The position numbers and the translations under genes are program-made. Shown piece after piece: positions 1-15,047 of a stretch of 64,000 nt of DNA. Every line of letters begins with the position of its first letter. Position 1 is the first letter of the stretch. The notes beneath the pieces are model-generated. The model searched no databases, was not told the origin of the DNA, and saw only the letters and a program-made list of their open reading frames with translations. The stretch is from Burhinus oedicnemus (lineage: Eukaryota > Chordata > Aves > Charadriiformes > Burhinidae). The stretch is taken from assembly GCA_008921705.1 (NCBI GenBank), contig VFFE01007878.1, positions 591,193-655,192 on the forward strand, read 5' to 3'.

Positions 1-3000
1 CCTTTTCAGGGAGCACAGCTTAAGTTTCAACAGCAGCAGGAAGCATTTGACTGAAAAGCAAATCATCATCTTCTGGAGATGGGATGCATGCTGTGTAATT
101 CTGAGTTCAGTGTGGGTTTAGGGGGTACAAGTTTAATAAATTCCTTCCCAGAGGCAGCTTTTTTTCTGCTGCCTAGAGTTACAAAAGGCATTTTGTTCAA
201 CTGCTAAACTTAATTCTTTAGAAACTGCACAGAACTTAATTGTTAAAATCAAATAAAAAATGCTAATCGTTTTTCTACTGCTCTCCCGGTAGTCCACGCT
301 GATTTAAAAGTTTGCATCATTGTCATCAAAAAGATATGTTACTTGAATGTTTTTACTAATGTTTAAAAGCTGTAAGAGTGAAATACAAACAGAAAATTAA
401 GGTATTAATGAGTGAAAGAGGAAAGTTATCATTATATTTAAAACCCATTCTGATGGGTTGTAGATCCATATCTCTGCCGCTCACTCAGCCCTTAAATTGA
501 CTGTCATACTGTATGCATCATGTACTATCTATTCAGTAAAAATTGTAAACAGATGACATGATAATGCTTGTGAGTTGTATTATTCTATGTGCTCTGCATC
601 TATTCATTTTGCCTATTCAAAATTTATAATATCATGGGGGTTTTTTTATAACACTTCAACTAGTTTGTCCCAGAACACTGAAAGACCGTACAAGCATACA
701 GAGAACCATTTGCGTACAAGAGGCAATTACTCTTTTTTACTGGGACTGTTTCAATATTGTGAGTTACAGAGCTGTGCAGACATCAGCTGCTCTTCCATGG
801 AAATAACTCTTATTTAAAATGCAGCAAGAGAGAACTACCTGAAAACATATTTCACTCCTTTGTTCTGCTATGTATTTGGCCTTGATCCAGCTTACATATA
901 AATTAAATTGGTTGTTTTCAAGTAATTTATTTTTGATCATATTTGTGTGCCTGACTGACAATAACAGTTTGCTTGCCTGATAATAACAGTAACTTGCTTA
1001 TGCTCACTGCTGTCCTGGAAGATAAAGTTGTGGCTGGACTTGATTTATCCATGAGCAGCTATACTATCCTGAACTAAGGGGTCTGTGCCTGGCTCATATA
1101 TTAATGGTGTATTAACATTAACCATATATTAATGTTCAGAGCAAAGATCTTTTGGAATATTTTGCAGCAAAATAGGAGGGCATCCATCATTGTCATTTAG
1201 CCCTGTGTGAATAAATATTTTCTGATGCCATAACTTTGAGAATGTAGCCGTGTAGGTTTTTGCATGCCTTAAGAGGTTTTGTGTACATTGGGGTAATGTT
1301 ATGTAGCTGGATTTAAACACAGATGTTAGAGAGGTGATGGTAGCAAAAATCTTGTTTTTCCAAGGAAACTAGAAAAGTGCTTTTTGCACTGAGTGTTTAT
1401 TTGCAGTGAATGTTTGCAGTGAAGTAGTATGAGCTTTATTGCAGGTAGAATGACGAATTTCATGTTTGACTTTTTTTTTTCTTTTTTGGATGTAATATGA
1501 AAAACATAGCTGTTAGAATTGGTTTATTACCAAATTATTACATGAAAAATTTTGAATGTTCATATTTACTGATGAGAAAGCTATTTCTTTTGTTTGTTTG
1601 TGTTGTTACTTTAATCTGTTTACTGAATTAAAGCATTAAAATTAATCTAGTGACTTGGCATCATTTGGAAAAACAAAGCAAGTTTCTGAAAGATAGTATC
1701 AGTACAGAAATGGACTTCTAACACTGCTTGTTGCTCTAGAGGGCAAAATAAATTTTAAAATTTAATGGGCTTATAAGAAAACATTAGTGAGGATTCACTT
1801 CCTAGCTTTTTACTGTAGTGTTAATTATCGGCTATGGTCAGCAATTACTGCATGAAAACGTTCAACGATTTGCAAATCATACAGCAAGCCAAGTTCTGTC
1901 CCACAAATACTTTCATTTAAACTCTTTCCATCCCATTGACGCTAAAATACTGTACACTTAGGTCCAGTCTGAGATCTTTTCAAGGCTAGTGTGTTTTTTC
2001 ATGAACTCAAGCATTTTGAGATTACACATGGGGAGGCAACAGTTTGAGCTGAAATTTCTAGGAATTAGACATATTTCTTTTCCAAAGTGGAACATTTACT
2101 ACAATTCCATTTTTTTCTTGAGGCAGATTCCTGGGCCGGGTTGTTACCTTAAAGCAACAGGTTAAGAATTTTTAAAAATGTTTTTGTTTAATAAACATAG
2201 TAAGCATTTCCTGTGAAATAACTGCATCTTTTAACAGCATTATGACTTTAATTGCTTTAACTGTTTAATAATAGCTTGTTCATTTTCTTGTTTATGTGGG
2301 CAGAAAGGCAAGATGTGGACAATGTAGTTCAATTGCGCTGCAACGTCATTAAGTTATCTGGGAACACTGCCGGGAAATGAATTGTGTATTGTGGGTCATC
2401 GTTCCTTCATTGATTACTTGTGCTTGTCCAGGGATTATGCTGCCAGTCCTCCTCCTACTAACTTTGCTGCAAGTAGCTCCTGAGATCATGCTGTATTAGG
2501 GTTAAGCTGTTCCTAGTGAAAGGAGATTGTCTTCCTGTTGTAATAAATACTGAAGTGTTTGGCTTCCTTGTTACTCAAAATTTCCAGTTCCAGTTTATGA
2601 GAGTGCTCAAGTCTTTTATGAAATGAAAATTTGACTGGACGCTTGCCAAGATGTAACAATTTAAGTCTCACCTTCTCTGCCTTCTTGTCTTGCAAACAGA
2701 GTACAATCAGTTGTGAAAATAATATTTCCATTCCAGTAGTAATTTTGAAGTCCCAAAGGAAACTAAATCAGTGCCCAGACTACATATGGTCCCACCATCA
2801 CCAATAGATGTAGGGTGAGAAATGCTGATTTGTCAGGAAGATTATGTGTGATCACAGGCACATCTGCAGTGAACTGTAATGAGTCCCCTGCCCCCACCAT
2901 AGAGCTTCCAGGTGAGCTGAGTAGATGTTCCTGACATCTGCTGAGAGCTTCTTCCTTCCAGCAATTTAATTCTTTCATGGTGCTTGTTACAGGTTGTCCT

Positions 3001-6000
3001 CCCATTCATTTCGTGATTTTTCTCTTTAAATATGGTACCATCTAAAACTTTTCAAGATACACAGTGATGACAATGACTGTTTTGTAATCCAACATATTTT
3101 AAAAATGGCAGTTAGTAGTTTTATAGATGTACAACCTGGATATCATTAAGCTTGTCCGAGAAGGGGAAAATTTAAAGTAAAGGTTCTCAGTATTTTTTGT
3201 GAAACTGAGGCACAGCTGGAACGCCAGAAGAAACAATTGCAGAAACATCCTGTATTACCATTGTAGCAGAGTGCTTTTTGTAGGGTATTAAATGAACATG
3301 TCTAATACTGCATATGCTATTCTCTTATTATTTCTCTAGAGAATTAATTACTCAATATGTGATGCATTTTTTTTTAAACTATAGTTCTGCATGTGTATGT
3401 TACAGAAGACACTTTCAAGAAGCCTCCCCAGACAACTCTTCAGTCATAAAATGGTGAGGTTTATGATGTTTCTGCATTCCTGTGCAGGTCTTTTTTATAT
3501 TTTTGGACCAGATGAACACTTTCTTTTTTCCCAGAGAACTTTAGCCTTCCTGAAAATGACATTCTGAGCCTTAAGAACTTGTGTAATTTCAGGTAGCATT
3601 TCTGATATGCAGAACCGAGGATCTGACTGTCCTGAAATTAAAAACCAAGAATATATTACAAGATATGGTATTTGAAGAGCCCTACAAAAAAATTGTCCTT
3701 ATCTGTAGAGATGCCACATTGCTGAAGGACTGAAGTTTTGTCTTAATTGAGACATGCTGTCCTGGTGCTCAGAGGTGGACTTTTAGCTAACTAGACATGA
3801 GATGAAATACTACTTGTGATTGCTGTTGTGTGAAGATTTACTAGCAGTGAACAACCCAGTGCTCCGGCCAGGGGACCCAGCTAACTAACTGCAGTTGCAT
3901 GTCTTCTTGTAGGGCTTGACCTTTGAAAGTGCAAGGCCTAGTCTTTTGGGAACTGGTGCTGGGGTGATTTTTTGTTCTGAAGAAAGCCAAGTCTGTTTAT
4001 ATAAATTTTATATACACATATGTTCCTGTCTGGCTTCTTGGTTAGAAACCAGAAGTTCCTGGCTCCCCAAAATTGTAATACGTGTGCTGGAAAGATACAG
4101 TGTCTCAGAAGTGCGGTGTTTTTTGAATGTAAAACAACAGAGTTTTGCTCTGTGAGACACTGCTAATAACACATACCTATCTGCATCCAACCTGAAGCTA
4201 CATACATACACGTTAGGATTATGTGACTACTTCCAATGAAGTCACTCTGCTGTTCTAACTGTTCACTGAGGTGTTTCTGGGTAGCTGATTTGCACTTGGA
4301 ATTAGTCTGGGTTGGGAAATGCATCTGCTTGTGCCTTGTCTACAGGATAAGCTCTCTAGCAAAATGGCAGGTGTGAGCTCATCTCATATTCCAACATATT
4401 TGCAGAGAAGCAAAGCTGGTGCCTGGGTTCTCCCAAATGATAAGGCTAAGAATTAGCATTAATTGAAAAAGATGGGTTTTACACTTACTCTGGAAGAAAT
4501 GGATGGCTGAAATGGGTTGAGAAATGGAAGTGCTTATGAACCATTCATTCTCTTGTATACGTAGGAAGAAAGGCAAGATGTGAATGAGGGTGAGGAACAG
4601 CTTTCCAAGGTACTTTCTTGTGAAATTTGAAAGATTCAAGTGCATTTCAGTCTACACTCTTTTAGGACATAATCCTCTCAGTACTAAATCCAGACCAGAT
4701 GCTCATTTCAGAAGAGCGGAGTTTCTGTTTAATTAATGCTCTTCAGCTCCTCCTTTTGAAGCCTGAAGCCTTGCTAGTCTTCTCAAGAAAATCCACTAAG
4801 TTTGTAGCTTGAAGGAGAGAATAAGGTTATTTTCTGGCTCTTGTTCTGTGAAGGTGTTCATCTGCAGAGTTCTGGCTCTTTGTACCTTGAATTTTTGTAA
4901 TTATCCCTCTAATCCTTCCTATAAGAGACAAGATTGTTTACACTTAGTTTTAGAAAGTTGTAACTGAAACTTATATTTACATACCCTGGAAAAGATTTGT
5001 GGCTTCCAGCAGTGTAGCAGTATGCGGTCAGTGAGGGAAAAGTGAACCTGCTAATGCAGAACCAACAGTTGTGATATAAATGTCATTTATTTCCTCATGT
5101 AGGTACAAAACCACAAATCTGCAATAAAATTGCAATATGTGTGGTCAATATTGACTAGATATTTCTGTTTTCAGGTAACAATTTTCCTGAAGAGATGTGT
5201 CCATTTGCAAGATAAAGCATATTACCTAAAATAATTTAGCGATATTTATAGGTGCTCATTTATTGAACAGAAGGGGAAAGCAGTTAGAAAAAAATCACCT
5301 CAGCTAAGTTTGAGGTAAAAAACACATTGGCCCAAATCTAACTTTCCATTTATATAAATGGAGCCTAATGAGGAAGGCACTCACCTTTACCTGAAGGTCA
5401 GATTCAGATTGGTTTTAACTGCAAAGGGTGATAAGTATTAATACAATGCAGCCTTTGCTTGAATTGTTTAAAATTTCACCAAGGAAAATATTTAACACAA
5501 TTCAAATGTCAAATATCAAAGCATTTTTCTTTTCTTTTTTCTTTTTGTTTTGTGTATCTGCAATGACTGCAAAACCCTAGGGCTTAATTTCAGAGAGGTT
5601 ACAAGTTGCATATTTCTGAATTTTCATGGGCTGATTTTTCATTGGGTTTGTTATAGCAAGAACATAGAATACAAACCTGGAGGACGAAAGAAAAATCCTA
5701 TTGTAGATTTACAGTTCCCTGACAGTCTTTAATATTAACTTATCCAGCTTATGGTAGTTCAGTTCAGGTTAGACAAAGCACTTCCCTGTATATAGTCTCT
5801 TAAGAGTTAAAAAATGCATTAAAATACTGACTCTAATTAATATTAAAACACTTGAATAAAAATGCTCTTTGTATTTGGATCAGTGATTTTCAGTTGTAAG
5901 TTTTTATTCACTGTTTCCCACATTAGATCAATGTTTATGACCAAATTCCAAGATTATTGACATAATCATAAGTGGACATCGTCCACTCTGAACTTCTCAA

Positions 6001-6966
6001 TCCAATGCACCTCATATGAGGCTTTGATCAGAGACAGCAGTAATAATTGCTTGTCCATGTAAACCTTCCCTGTTTTCCTAAGTTTGTCCCAAATTTTTCA
6101 GTCATACTCAGCATTAATACAATTTGTTATCTTTAAGTTTAATTATACTCCAAACTGATTTCTTGCAGGCGGCAAAAAAGCATAATTGTTCTGCCTTACT
6201 AACATAATTACCTCATTAGTGCCACCTGTAAAATAAATGTAGGGATACTTGCCCAGTTTTTAAAATATCTGGAGATCCTTGGTTGCAAGATGCGGTATGA
6301 TTTTGAATTATGTGTGCTAGTTTGAAAATTATTCTCAGCCATCCCATTTTGATTCTATTATTTGCTACAAGGATAGATATAAAATAAAACACCTAACAAC
6401 ATTTTTATTTATTAGGCTCTTTACATTACTTACTGACCTATTGCTTTATTTTGTGTTGGTTTTTTTGTTTATATGGAGTATAAGTAGATAATCACATCAA
6501 AAATGGGTCCTATGCCTAGTATTTTTTGTCTCAGCCAAATCATAAAATCCAAAATCTTTGACTTGAGCCATGACAGCATGCTGCAGAAGTCACATTTATC
6601 TTTCTGTAAACTGGATGCATTTTTATGTTCGCTTCCAAAGCTAATGAACTGCACTATATACCGTGTAACGCACAGAAGAGTTGTAAAATTATCTCTAAAT
6701 ACTCAAGAACACTTGATAATCTAACCTGCAGCACAGTCTAGCCATTTAGTGCCATAAAAAGAATTAGTCTCCTTAAGTCAAAGAAAATTTGTCATTTTTC
6801 AAGTCTATGAAGAGGTAATTTTGCTGGACCAAGTTCACCTATAACTAGAAGTTTGAATTTAGTATTAAGACTGAATATTGATCACCAGGATATGCATCTA
6901 TAAAGGAGAGTTAATAAAGAACAGCTTTCAAAGGCTGGAGTGACACATTTAAATCTCAGGAGGAAA
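1..6966. other. AT-rich unique DNA, no gene recognised
   Basis: No open frame here exceeds about 90 codons and none resembles a known family. A strong plus-strand donor-like site follows an open stretch of about 50 codons near 2770-2909, but the upstream acceptor is poor. A short block at 3203-3215 resembles the 'gaaactgaggcacag' core seen in MIR-type SINEs, but it is too short to call. The DNA looks like intron or intergenic sequence. Confidence 0.6.
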
Positions 6967-6993
6967 TGTGTGTGTGTGTGTGTGTGTGTGTGT
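6967..6993. repeat. (TG)n microsatellite
   Basis: An uninterrupted TG dinucleotide tract of about 13 units, ending in a TACACG transition. It is an ordinary vertebrate microsatellite, likely to vary in length between individuals. Confidence 0.95.
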
Positions 6994-9900
6994 ACACGCA
7001 GTAACTATATACCGGCTGTATACAATTAGAAATAAAAATAAAGTAGTATAAAGACCTTTTTCAAGATATACTTAGTGTGCAATAAATGCATTTTCAGAAA
7101 AGTGGAATTTGATTTACACATAAAAACCAGTTAGCCTGTATTTTCGCTTAAAGTTCTAGAAAATATTCAAAATGAGAACACCTCTATGAATTGTGTTTGG
7201 GCTATGTCTTTTGTCTGAAGTTTTAAGTGAAATGTAATGTATGCTAAGCCATGGTTCTCTACAGAAGCATTGCTACTTCTAATGATTTTGTATTCACAAA
7301 TCCTGCACTTTGTACGTGGCTCCAATGCAAATCAACAGCAAAAATTTCTCATATTCAATGCAATTGCAGTTGATAAGTGATCAACATGAAGTTACACAGC
7401 CCAGCCCATATTTAGCAACATGATCTTGAATGAAAATTCATGTAAAAAGTTGCTGATAGACAGGCTACAGGAGTTCAAAGCTTAAAGTCTTCCCAATGAA
7501 CATGTTGAAATCATAGGTGTTTCCAGACCAGTTGTTTAGTCTAACGTGTATACAGCAACTTACAGTATAATTCTGATTTCCTCTTGCTGTTCAGTTAATA
7601 TTTACAAATGGTGATATGAACACTGAGTCAGTCACACATGACTGAGTGGTTACTTTATGCAAAGGTATCTTTCCCATTAGTTCTTTAATTTATTATCCTC
7701 ATTAGTTTGGTGGGGGTTTTTTTTGGTTTTTTTTTTCTTTCTTTTCTTCATTAGTGCTGTCGTTTTGGATATCACCACTGATTTTCTCTCCTTTCCATTT
7801 ATTCTTCTTATATTCTGTGTCTCATGGTTTTTCATACAGCTTTCCAGGTTGCTTCCTGGGAACAAGTAACCGTCAGTGCAGAACTTCAGCTGCTCTAAGG
7901 TTTTCTTCTTTCCCATTTACTTTCTTTCCCCTCTTTTTGTTGTTAGCTGCATTTCCTTTTCATTCTGCTCTCTGATCTCACTCTTCCCAGCCATTTTTTT
8001 AATGACATAATCAAAGTCCTCAGAAATACACACTATCAGCCCCTGGCTGTACTGTGCCTTCCTGATGCTTCTCCAGGGTGAGGTGCACCCTGTGTTCCTC
8101 ATTTATTTTTGCGACAGTGCTTGCTTTTTTCCCTCTCTCCCTTACTTCTGTATTTATATAAGGAACAGACATTCCCTAAAAACCTGGTTTAGGAATGCAG
8201 TCATTGAATAATGGACAACAAATATTTGAAGTCACCAGTGTAAAGAAACATTTGCAAATTACATTGGTGCCCAAATGTGTTTTCACAAACTATTAATAGG
8301 ACAATTACAAATAACAATGAGTGACATGTCGGGTGATTCACTGACAGAAAGAAGGCCTGTAATTGTTACTCGTTCTGCACCACTACCTTCTGCAGACCGT
8401 ATTTCTGACTTGTGATTTGCAAGGTAATTTTAGCTTTCTCCGAAACATGAAAAATTGAAAGTAATCTGGAAAGATGTGTCTGCCTCACTTTAGAATTCCT
8501 ATCTAATGTCCTGGAAAGTTTTCAAAGGGCTTTCTCCTGCCAAAACAGTGTAAAGTGGTTTAAAAGTAAAAAAAAAAAAGAGTTAAAGAATTTGAGAGTA
8601 AAAAGAATCAAGCCCTTTTTTCTACTTCCTCTGAATATCTTGCATGTATAATATAGTAGTGCCATTTGATTTACCTGTAGTCGTGTATTTATCTTTTTTA
8701 GTGCACTTCTTTTACCTGACCAGTAAACTGACTCTTTAAGTACTAATTTGCCCTAGTGGTCTCAAGAATGTCCTGCTATACCCTCTCAAGCTCAATACCT
8801 GCAACCTCTTTTCCACTCAGACATTTCCTCTAATATTTTTTTAAAGAACATGACAATCAATTCAGAATGCCAATTCAGAACATCTATTTAATCTATTATA
8901 ACACTGTTTTTTTCACCCTTTAAGAGCCCTTCCTTGAAATCCCATTTTAAAGCTATGATTTCCTCTGTAGTTCATTATAATTCTGGGATATGATACATTT
9001 GTGATGAAAAATATGAATCACACCTGAGGAGCAGAGGTAGACATTTGAAATATCTGTAGAGATTTTAATTTAACTTCACAAACCTGAGAGCTCCTAATGT
9101 AAATGTGTATTGGCACAAGTACTCCTTATTTACATTGTTTCTTGAAGAACTTGTGGAAATAAAAGGTACACTTAGAAGTAACATTCTGCAAAACTGAGCC
9201 CTTAATTAGTTTCAAACATAATAAAGCCATTGCCAATTTTATATTAATTTAATGTGTGTAATTCTTTTATGGTACACAGTCAGGAAATAATCTCAGTAGT
9301 TGATTACAGGATATGAACTTATAAACATCGAAGAATTTACACCCAGCCCAGAAATATGAAAATAAACTATATTACGGGCCCAGTAATGTTGTCAAAGTCC
9401 ATAGTTACAGTGTTTTATAGCAAAAATAGATCTTGAGTCATGGAGACAAACAGTGTCTGCTTACAGGGCCACAGAGCTGTATGTATTTACAAACTACATT
9501 TATATATGCCTCTATTTACTGATCAGTAAAGATGTAAGTATGTAGCATGTAAGTTTGTGTGCTTCCATGTATTATATGTTTGCATTGAAGGATTGTTAAT
9601 TCAGTGGAAGTTCTCTTTGCAATATTGTCTTTTTCCTGGCTTTGCATCTGCGCTACCTTCAATTAAATAAGAGATTTGGAGTATCCACCCATTCTTTCAT
9701 CAAAGGGACCATCACTCTACCAGTATCAAACATTGGAGGACTCATCAGGATAACCAGTTAGAGGGGCTACAGGGAAAGAGAACAGGGAGTGCCCCAGGTG
9801 GCTGTCAATACTACCAGCTGTATTACTTTGCTGTCAGTAACGGGCAGAGGGAAAGCCACGTCTTTTGTGGTGTTTTGTTTTTAGAGTCCCAGTCATAAAA

Positions 9901-12900
9901 ACGGAGGTGTGATTACAGACAGCCACTTGAACATGAAGAAATGAAAGCTGTAAAGCTGTTTGCTAGCAACTGGGCTTGAAAATGGCAAAATGATGGTAGT
10001 TAAAGCGGGGAGGTATCTTTAAAGGAAGGTTTATTAATGAAAATATCTTCACATAAATTAAAAAAACCTCAGAGATTGCTATATATTTATGTGGCTGAGA
10101 AATACTAGAAAAATGCTGTTGTTGTCTGTCCAGCAAAAAATAATGTTTTTGAACAGGACTTTGAAAAACAACATTAGCTAAATCTTTTCCTCATATTCCT
10201 GAGACTTTTTTCCTATATTTTCTTTGGGGATTCAAATATTTAATTGAATTAGTTCTTTTTTTTTTCTATTTTTCATTTTTTACTTAATACAGACATTTTG
10301 CTTCATTACAAGTTCTTTTCATCACAAGAGTTTTGCCTGCAGAAGAACTTTTATATAGCAGCAAATAACAAATTCTTTTAATGCTTTACTGTGCAATTGG
10401 ATTCAATTTCTTCAGAGAATTATTGCACATAATAACGTAATATTATCAATGATGGCAGATGAGTAACATAACTTGACATAAATATGTGGTGACTGACCAT
10501 TGAATGCTATTTGTTGCTGTGTGTCTGTAGTGGTTGATCCTTTGTAAAAAGTGGAAATGGAGCTAGATATTCAAGGGACAGGATAGATCAGAGGACCGCT
10601 AATGTAACCCAAGTCTTTTCACCTCCAGGTCACTGGTTCATATCTGTCTCAGGTTGGTAGTGACTAAAATTCATTACCATCTAATGGTCGGTCAGTGGCC
10701 TATGTAAAATGAGTTGCTGATCTTAGTCAAGTTACTACTGGAAAGGTGTTCATATCACAAGACACAACGTAACCGGCACCTTTTCTGATTGATAATCCTT
10801 GTAATGGGGCCAAGCACTCGATTATCAGAGGGATCAGGCTTTGTTCCTAGCATGCTCTAAACGTTCGTTGTTTCTTCTTAACAGTGGCGGTATTTCCATT
10901 TCAAAGCAAATAAAAAACCCCCTGTATGTAATGTTTTAGTGTTGTGTGTCTGACCTCTGGGCCATGCTGTTACTGTCTTGACTACTTCAACATGGGAGAA
11001 AAATAGGAATGTACACTCACAGCTTATAGCCTTTAAAGAAATTCCTTAGGGATGTAGGAAGGATGTTTAGTGCCTAATCCTGCAGTACTTTGCCACTTCA
11101 TACTCTTCCAGGCCCTCTGTGCTCCAACAAAATCCTGCAATGACTAAATCAGGGCTTTCCCTAATTTCTTTTTTTTGGTCTTCTCTGCAGTTTTCTGACA
11201 AAAAATACACTAATCTTCTTTCCGGTTTTGTCATGTTTTCTCATGTTTCCTTCAGAAACATTTGCCACTTTTGAGTATCCCCCTTCAAGCTTGTTCTGTG
11301 GGAGCTCTCTCCTTTTCTTTTTTCTTCCCCTCTCTTTTCCCAGCTGTAAAATTTGAGTGTGATTTGCTGAAAATATCACTGCCATTTGTAGCTGAATTAC
11401 ATATTTCTACTTTTAATTACTGTATGTACATATAGAGGCACAGACATGGCAGGGAAAAAGCCAATAAACTCTATGGAGATGGCATGGCAGCACGCTGATG
11501 TACTTGGCCTGAGTCCACTTCACAGGCACGTCTGGATACTGCCTTTGCACTTGCAAAACCAGTGGGCTTTCCTCTGTTGGGGAGGAAAGTATCACACACC
11601 TTTTTTCACTTCTACACATAGAATATTGTTTGCAGACTATATTTTGCTTTCCTCGCTAATGGGGGAAGTTACCATGAGAATAGCACCTATCTGAAAGGTG
11701 TTTGTAGATTACATTTTAATTCAGTTACAGTGTTTGTAGATTACGTTCTAATTCAGGGGATGAATATTCAGACAATGGCTGCTAAGGAAAGGTCTTGAGT
11801 ATCAGTCCTGTGTATCAGCAGTTTCCAGAAGGCTTTCACTTTATATTCTAAACCTAAAACGTATGTTCACTTTAAAGTTCTTGGTTTCCACACTCTATAT
11901 AACATTTTAATTATGTGGTTGATCAAAGCAATAAGTAGATATAAGGAATTAAAAAGTCTTTTAAATTCTGAACCATAAATGCAAAATTATTGTTGTCTTG
12001 GAAGGTAGTATTTTCCAAAGTACTACTTTTTCCTGTGTCTTTTTTTTTCTTTTTCACTTTTTCTTTGAAAAAAGCATAAGTCTTCTTTATCATTCCTTCT
12101 AGCATATATATCCACTAACACATGCCTGAAGCATTGCCTCTAGGATTCAAGGTTTTCACAGAATTCCTGTGCCAGGGTCCTGAATACATCTTCAGATATA
12201 TAAATATATGGTATCTGAGTTTCAGAAATACTGAGCTTCTGCATTTTCCAGCACTATTTAAAAACTGACAATTTAAAATCCAGGGCAGCACAGTATAATA
12301 AGTAGTTATATACCTATGGTAAGCAGTTTTTTGTGTTTATCCCTACAGAAGCATTGGAAATGTGTGTGTGTACAATGGGTATAGGTGTTCCCTTCTGCCC
12401 AGCAGTTTGCCAAGGAACGATAAAATCAAGACTATTGTAGAGTTTTTTTATTGTTTATGCCAACTCGTGATCCAGATGCTGTATTTATAACATGGTACTT
12501 TTATGCCTGTATATCCACAGCTAAGCCCATTGCTGAAGGACACCAGCCTCAAGAGAGCATTTAATGTTACTTTACAAAATCCTGATGCCACTCAGACAGA
12601 GTACTTTTGCAAAAATGAGGCAGTCTGTCATGATCCCCTCTGTGTCTGCTTAGGAGATCGGTGATGGTGAGTATTATTATATGCTAGAAACCTTAAAAAT
12701 AGATTATTGTATTTCCTAGCATATTGTCCAAAGTAGAAATTTACTCACTCTTACTTTGTTTGACTAGGCAGTGAGTGCCTTTATTCTTTATGATGGAGAA
12801 ACAAGTAATGACCTCACAATTTCCCACCTGTGCACTCATATTTGCACTCAGAAGGAACGACATTTGGTTAAATACATTTTAAAATTCATTTCAGAGCAGA

Positions 12901-15047
12901 ATCCTTCTCTCTTAGCTAAGACAAATTATAATTTTTGCAAGGATTGGTAAAAACATCTATTTAATTTCCAGTTGTTTTCAAACGTGTGTTTTCTTCCTGT
13001 GGATGTACGTTGGAGGAACTGAAAAGTTACATACACGTGAAATATAGATGGCAGGCTTCTCCACAGGCCATTTTTCTCTCTAAGAAACAGGGCAATGAGC
13101 GCTCAGTGTTGTACTTTGTTACTGTGGAAACAATTATGATTATGAAGGTTATATTCTGAATTTATTAGAAAAGCAGACAAAAGAAACTGAAATTCAAGAA
13201 CATTTAAGAAAACTGACTTAATCGCTGAAAACTCATTATTTACCTCCAACTACCACATACAACCAGTACCACAGAGACAATGCAATACTAATTTTTGTCT
13301 GATGTTCCATGTTAGAAAATGTTGACCTTAATACTTGCTTCCCAAACAACAAACTTTTCTCCTAGTAGTGTTATGCAGCTTGCTGTTAGGTTTCTTAAAT
13401 TAGACTGAAATATATCTTTCTTCTGCCCTATTAGAATCCTGTGGGAAGGCAAAGGCATATTGAATCTATATTTTTCTACTTTTTTTCTCTCCCTCTTTTT
13501 TTTTTTTTTTTTGGTAAAAAGTTTGGATATGTTGATACTGGTTATGCCTCCTCTTCACCCAAATTAATTGGAAAGATTTCCTTACTTACTTACCAATTTA
13601 CAGAACTTTTTAAATTTTTTTAAGGTAGCTTGGTTATCTCATCCTGTCTTTATTATTGTTAAAAATCCACATTGCATTTCCAACTGAATCTAACTAAGAA
13701 AAGAATTGAATTTTTTCTGTAAATTTTCATCTAATGTCTGCAAATCTCAGTGCTGGAGTCAGCATCACTGGCCTGTCAGCTAAACCTCAAATTGATGTAA
13801 CTTGTTTTCCTGGCATCAAACATATGCAACTTTGCATATTGAGGAACCACAAGGAAAGACAGCGAACACTTGGGGTTTGTTAAAGGCTGTAAACGGGCTG
13901 TGAATAGGAGAAGGTGACTATGAGTTTAAGATTCTGAATAACAAGGTATGTTGTGAATACATCCAAAGTGACCAATTAATCTTTAATCTTTTAAACTACA
14001 AGAAAGATTTTGTTTTAAATCTCTTCTCTGAATAATCGTCTTACAGTTCCTTCAGCAGTAGTAGTTCTGCTCAAAGGACGTATCATTCAAGTTAACACCT
14101 CTGCTTTGTGGATCACCATATACATTCTGCTAATTTTAGACTGGCTAGTAATTGGAAATAAAGATTTACAATGACGCTTAATATGCATAGATCTTGATAT
14201 GGTTCACTAATTATCTACAGTAGCTGGATAGATCTCTTGGATGCAATTTGACCTTAAAGAATTTTCTTTATAATGAGCTAGAGAGGATTTGAAAACATTT
14301 CTTCAATTCAGGTTAAGAAAAGTTACATTTAGCAAATCGTCTTTTTTCTGTTTCTCACAGAATTTAATCCAGCATTACTATATTACTAACAGAGACAAGC
14401 TGAAAGCTCCTACCAAAGGAGAAATTCCTTTCATGGTGATCTCCCCCAGCTGCTCAAAATAGCTGTTCTTACAGCTTCCTGATAGAGGAAAACTGTTCTT
14501 GCAAGATATTTTTTCTCTCAACTCTGAACTTTTTCCTTCTTATCTGACGCCTTTTCTTTCTTCCTGGATGGCACACTCCTCTATTCTTGCAGTACAAACA
14601 AAAATACAAGCATTAGATTTTCTCCTAATTCTTTTCAAAGTAACCCAGAAATTGTATAACTTTATAATTCTGCACAATGTAGAAACATTTGCTCTTTGTC
14701 TTCAGTACAGGGAATTAATTTACAGCCAGACCGACCCAACAGAGCTGAAAAGTCTGTCAGAGACGTAGAAAAGAAGAAAGCAAAACCTGTATCGTTCTTT
14801 CCACGGTTTAAATCTGTACAGCCTTTAGGCAGAGGAAATACTTCCTTTGTCCTTTCCATTTGAAGCCAGGAGGGTGGTCCCCAGCACCCCTAGAGCCCCT
14901 GCGAGGGATTCACACCTTGGAGAGCAGATTGAGGTACCAAGTTTTCCATATCTGATTCTGTACTTCTGTAATTTATTCAGCCACCTGCCCACCTCTCATT
15001 GGAATTATGCTGATAACAGCATTCATAAGTAGATTTTACTCTACTAA
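6994..15047. other. AT-rich unique DNA, no gene recognised
   Basis: Open frames are short and mostly driven by T-rich or A-rich tracts (for example 7710-7745, 10256-10266, 12040-12060 and 13496-13512). No transposable element was recognised apart from the small tandem duplication listed separately. No convincing exon was seen, although a GTGAGT-like donor lies near 12668 after a possible acceptor only about 13 bp upstream, too close for a normal exon. Confidence 0.55.
11698..11756. repeat. 27-bp tandem duplication, two copies
   Basis: Copy 1 is 11698-11724 and copy 2 is 11730-11756, with a period of 32 bp. The copies differ at two positions, both transitions (A/G and T/C). This is a short local duplication old enough to have begun diverging. 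It has no coding content. Confidence 0.9.

Noticed and set aside
2770..2909. Open plus-strand stretch ending at a strong GTGAGC donor
   Set aside because: A stop lies immediately upstream and no acceptor with a pyrimidine tract was found.
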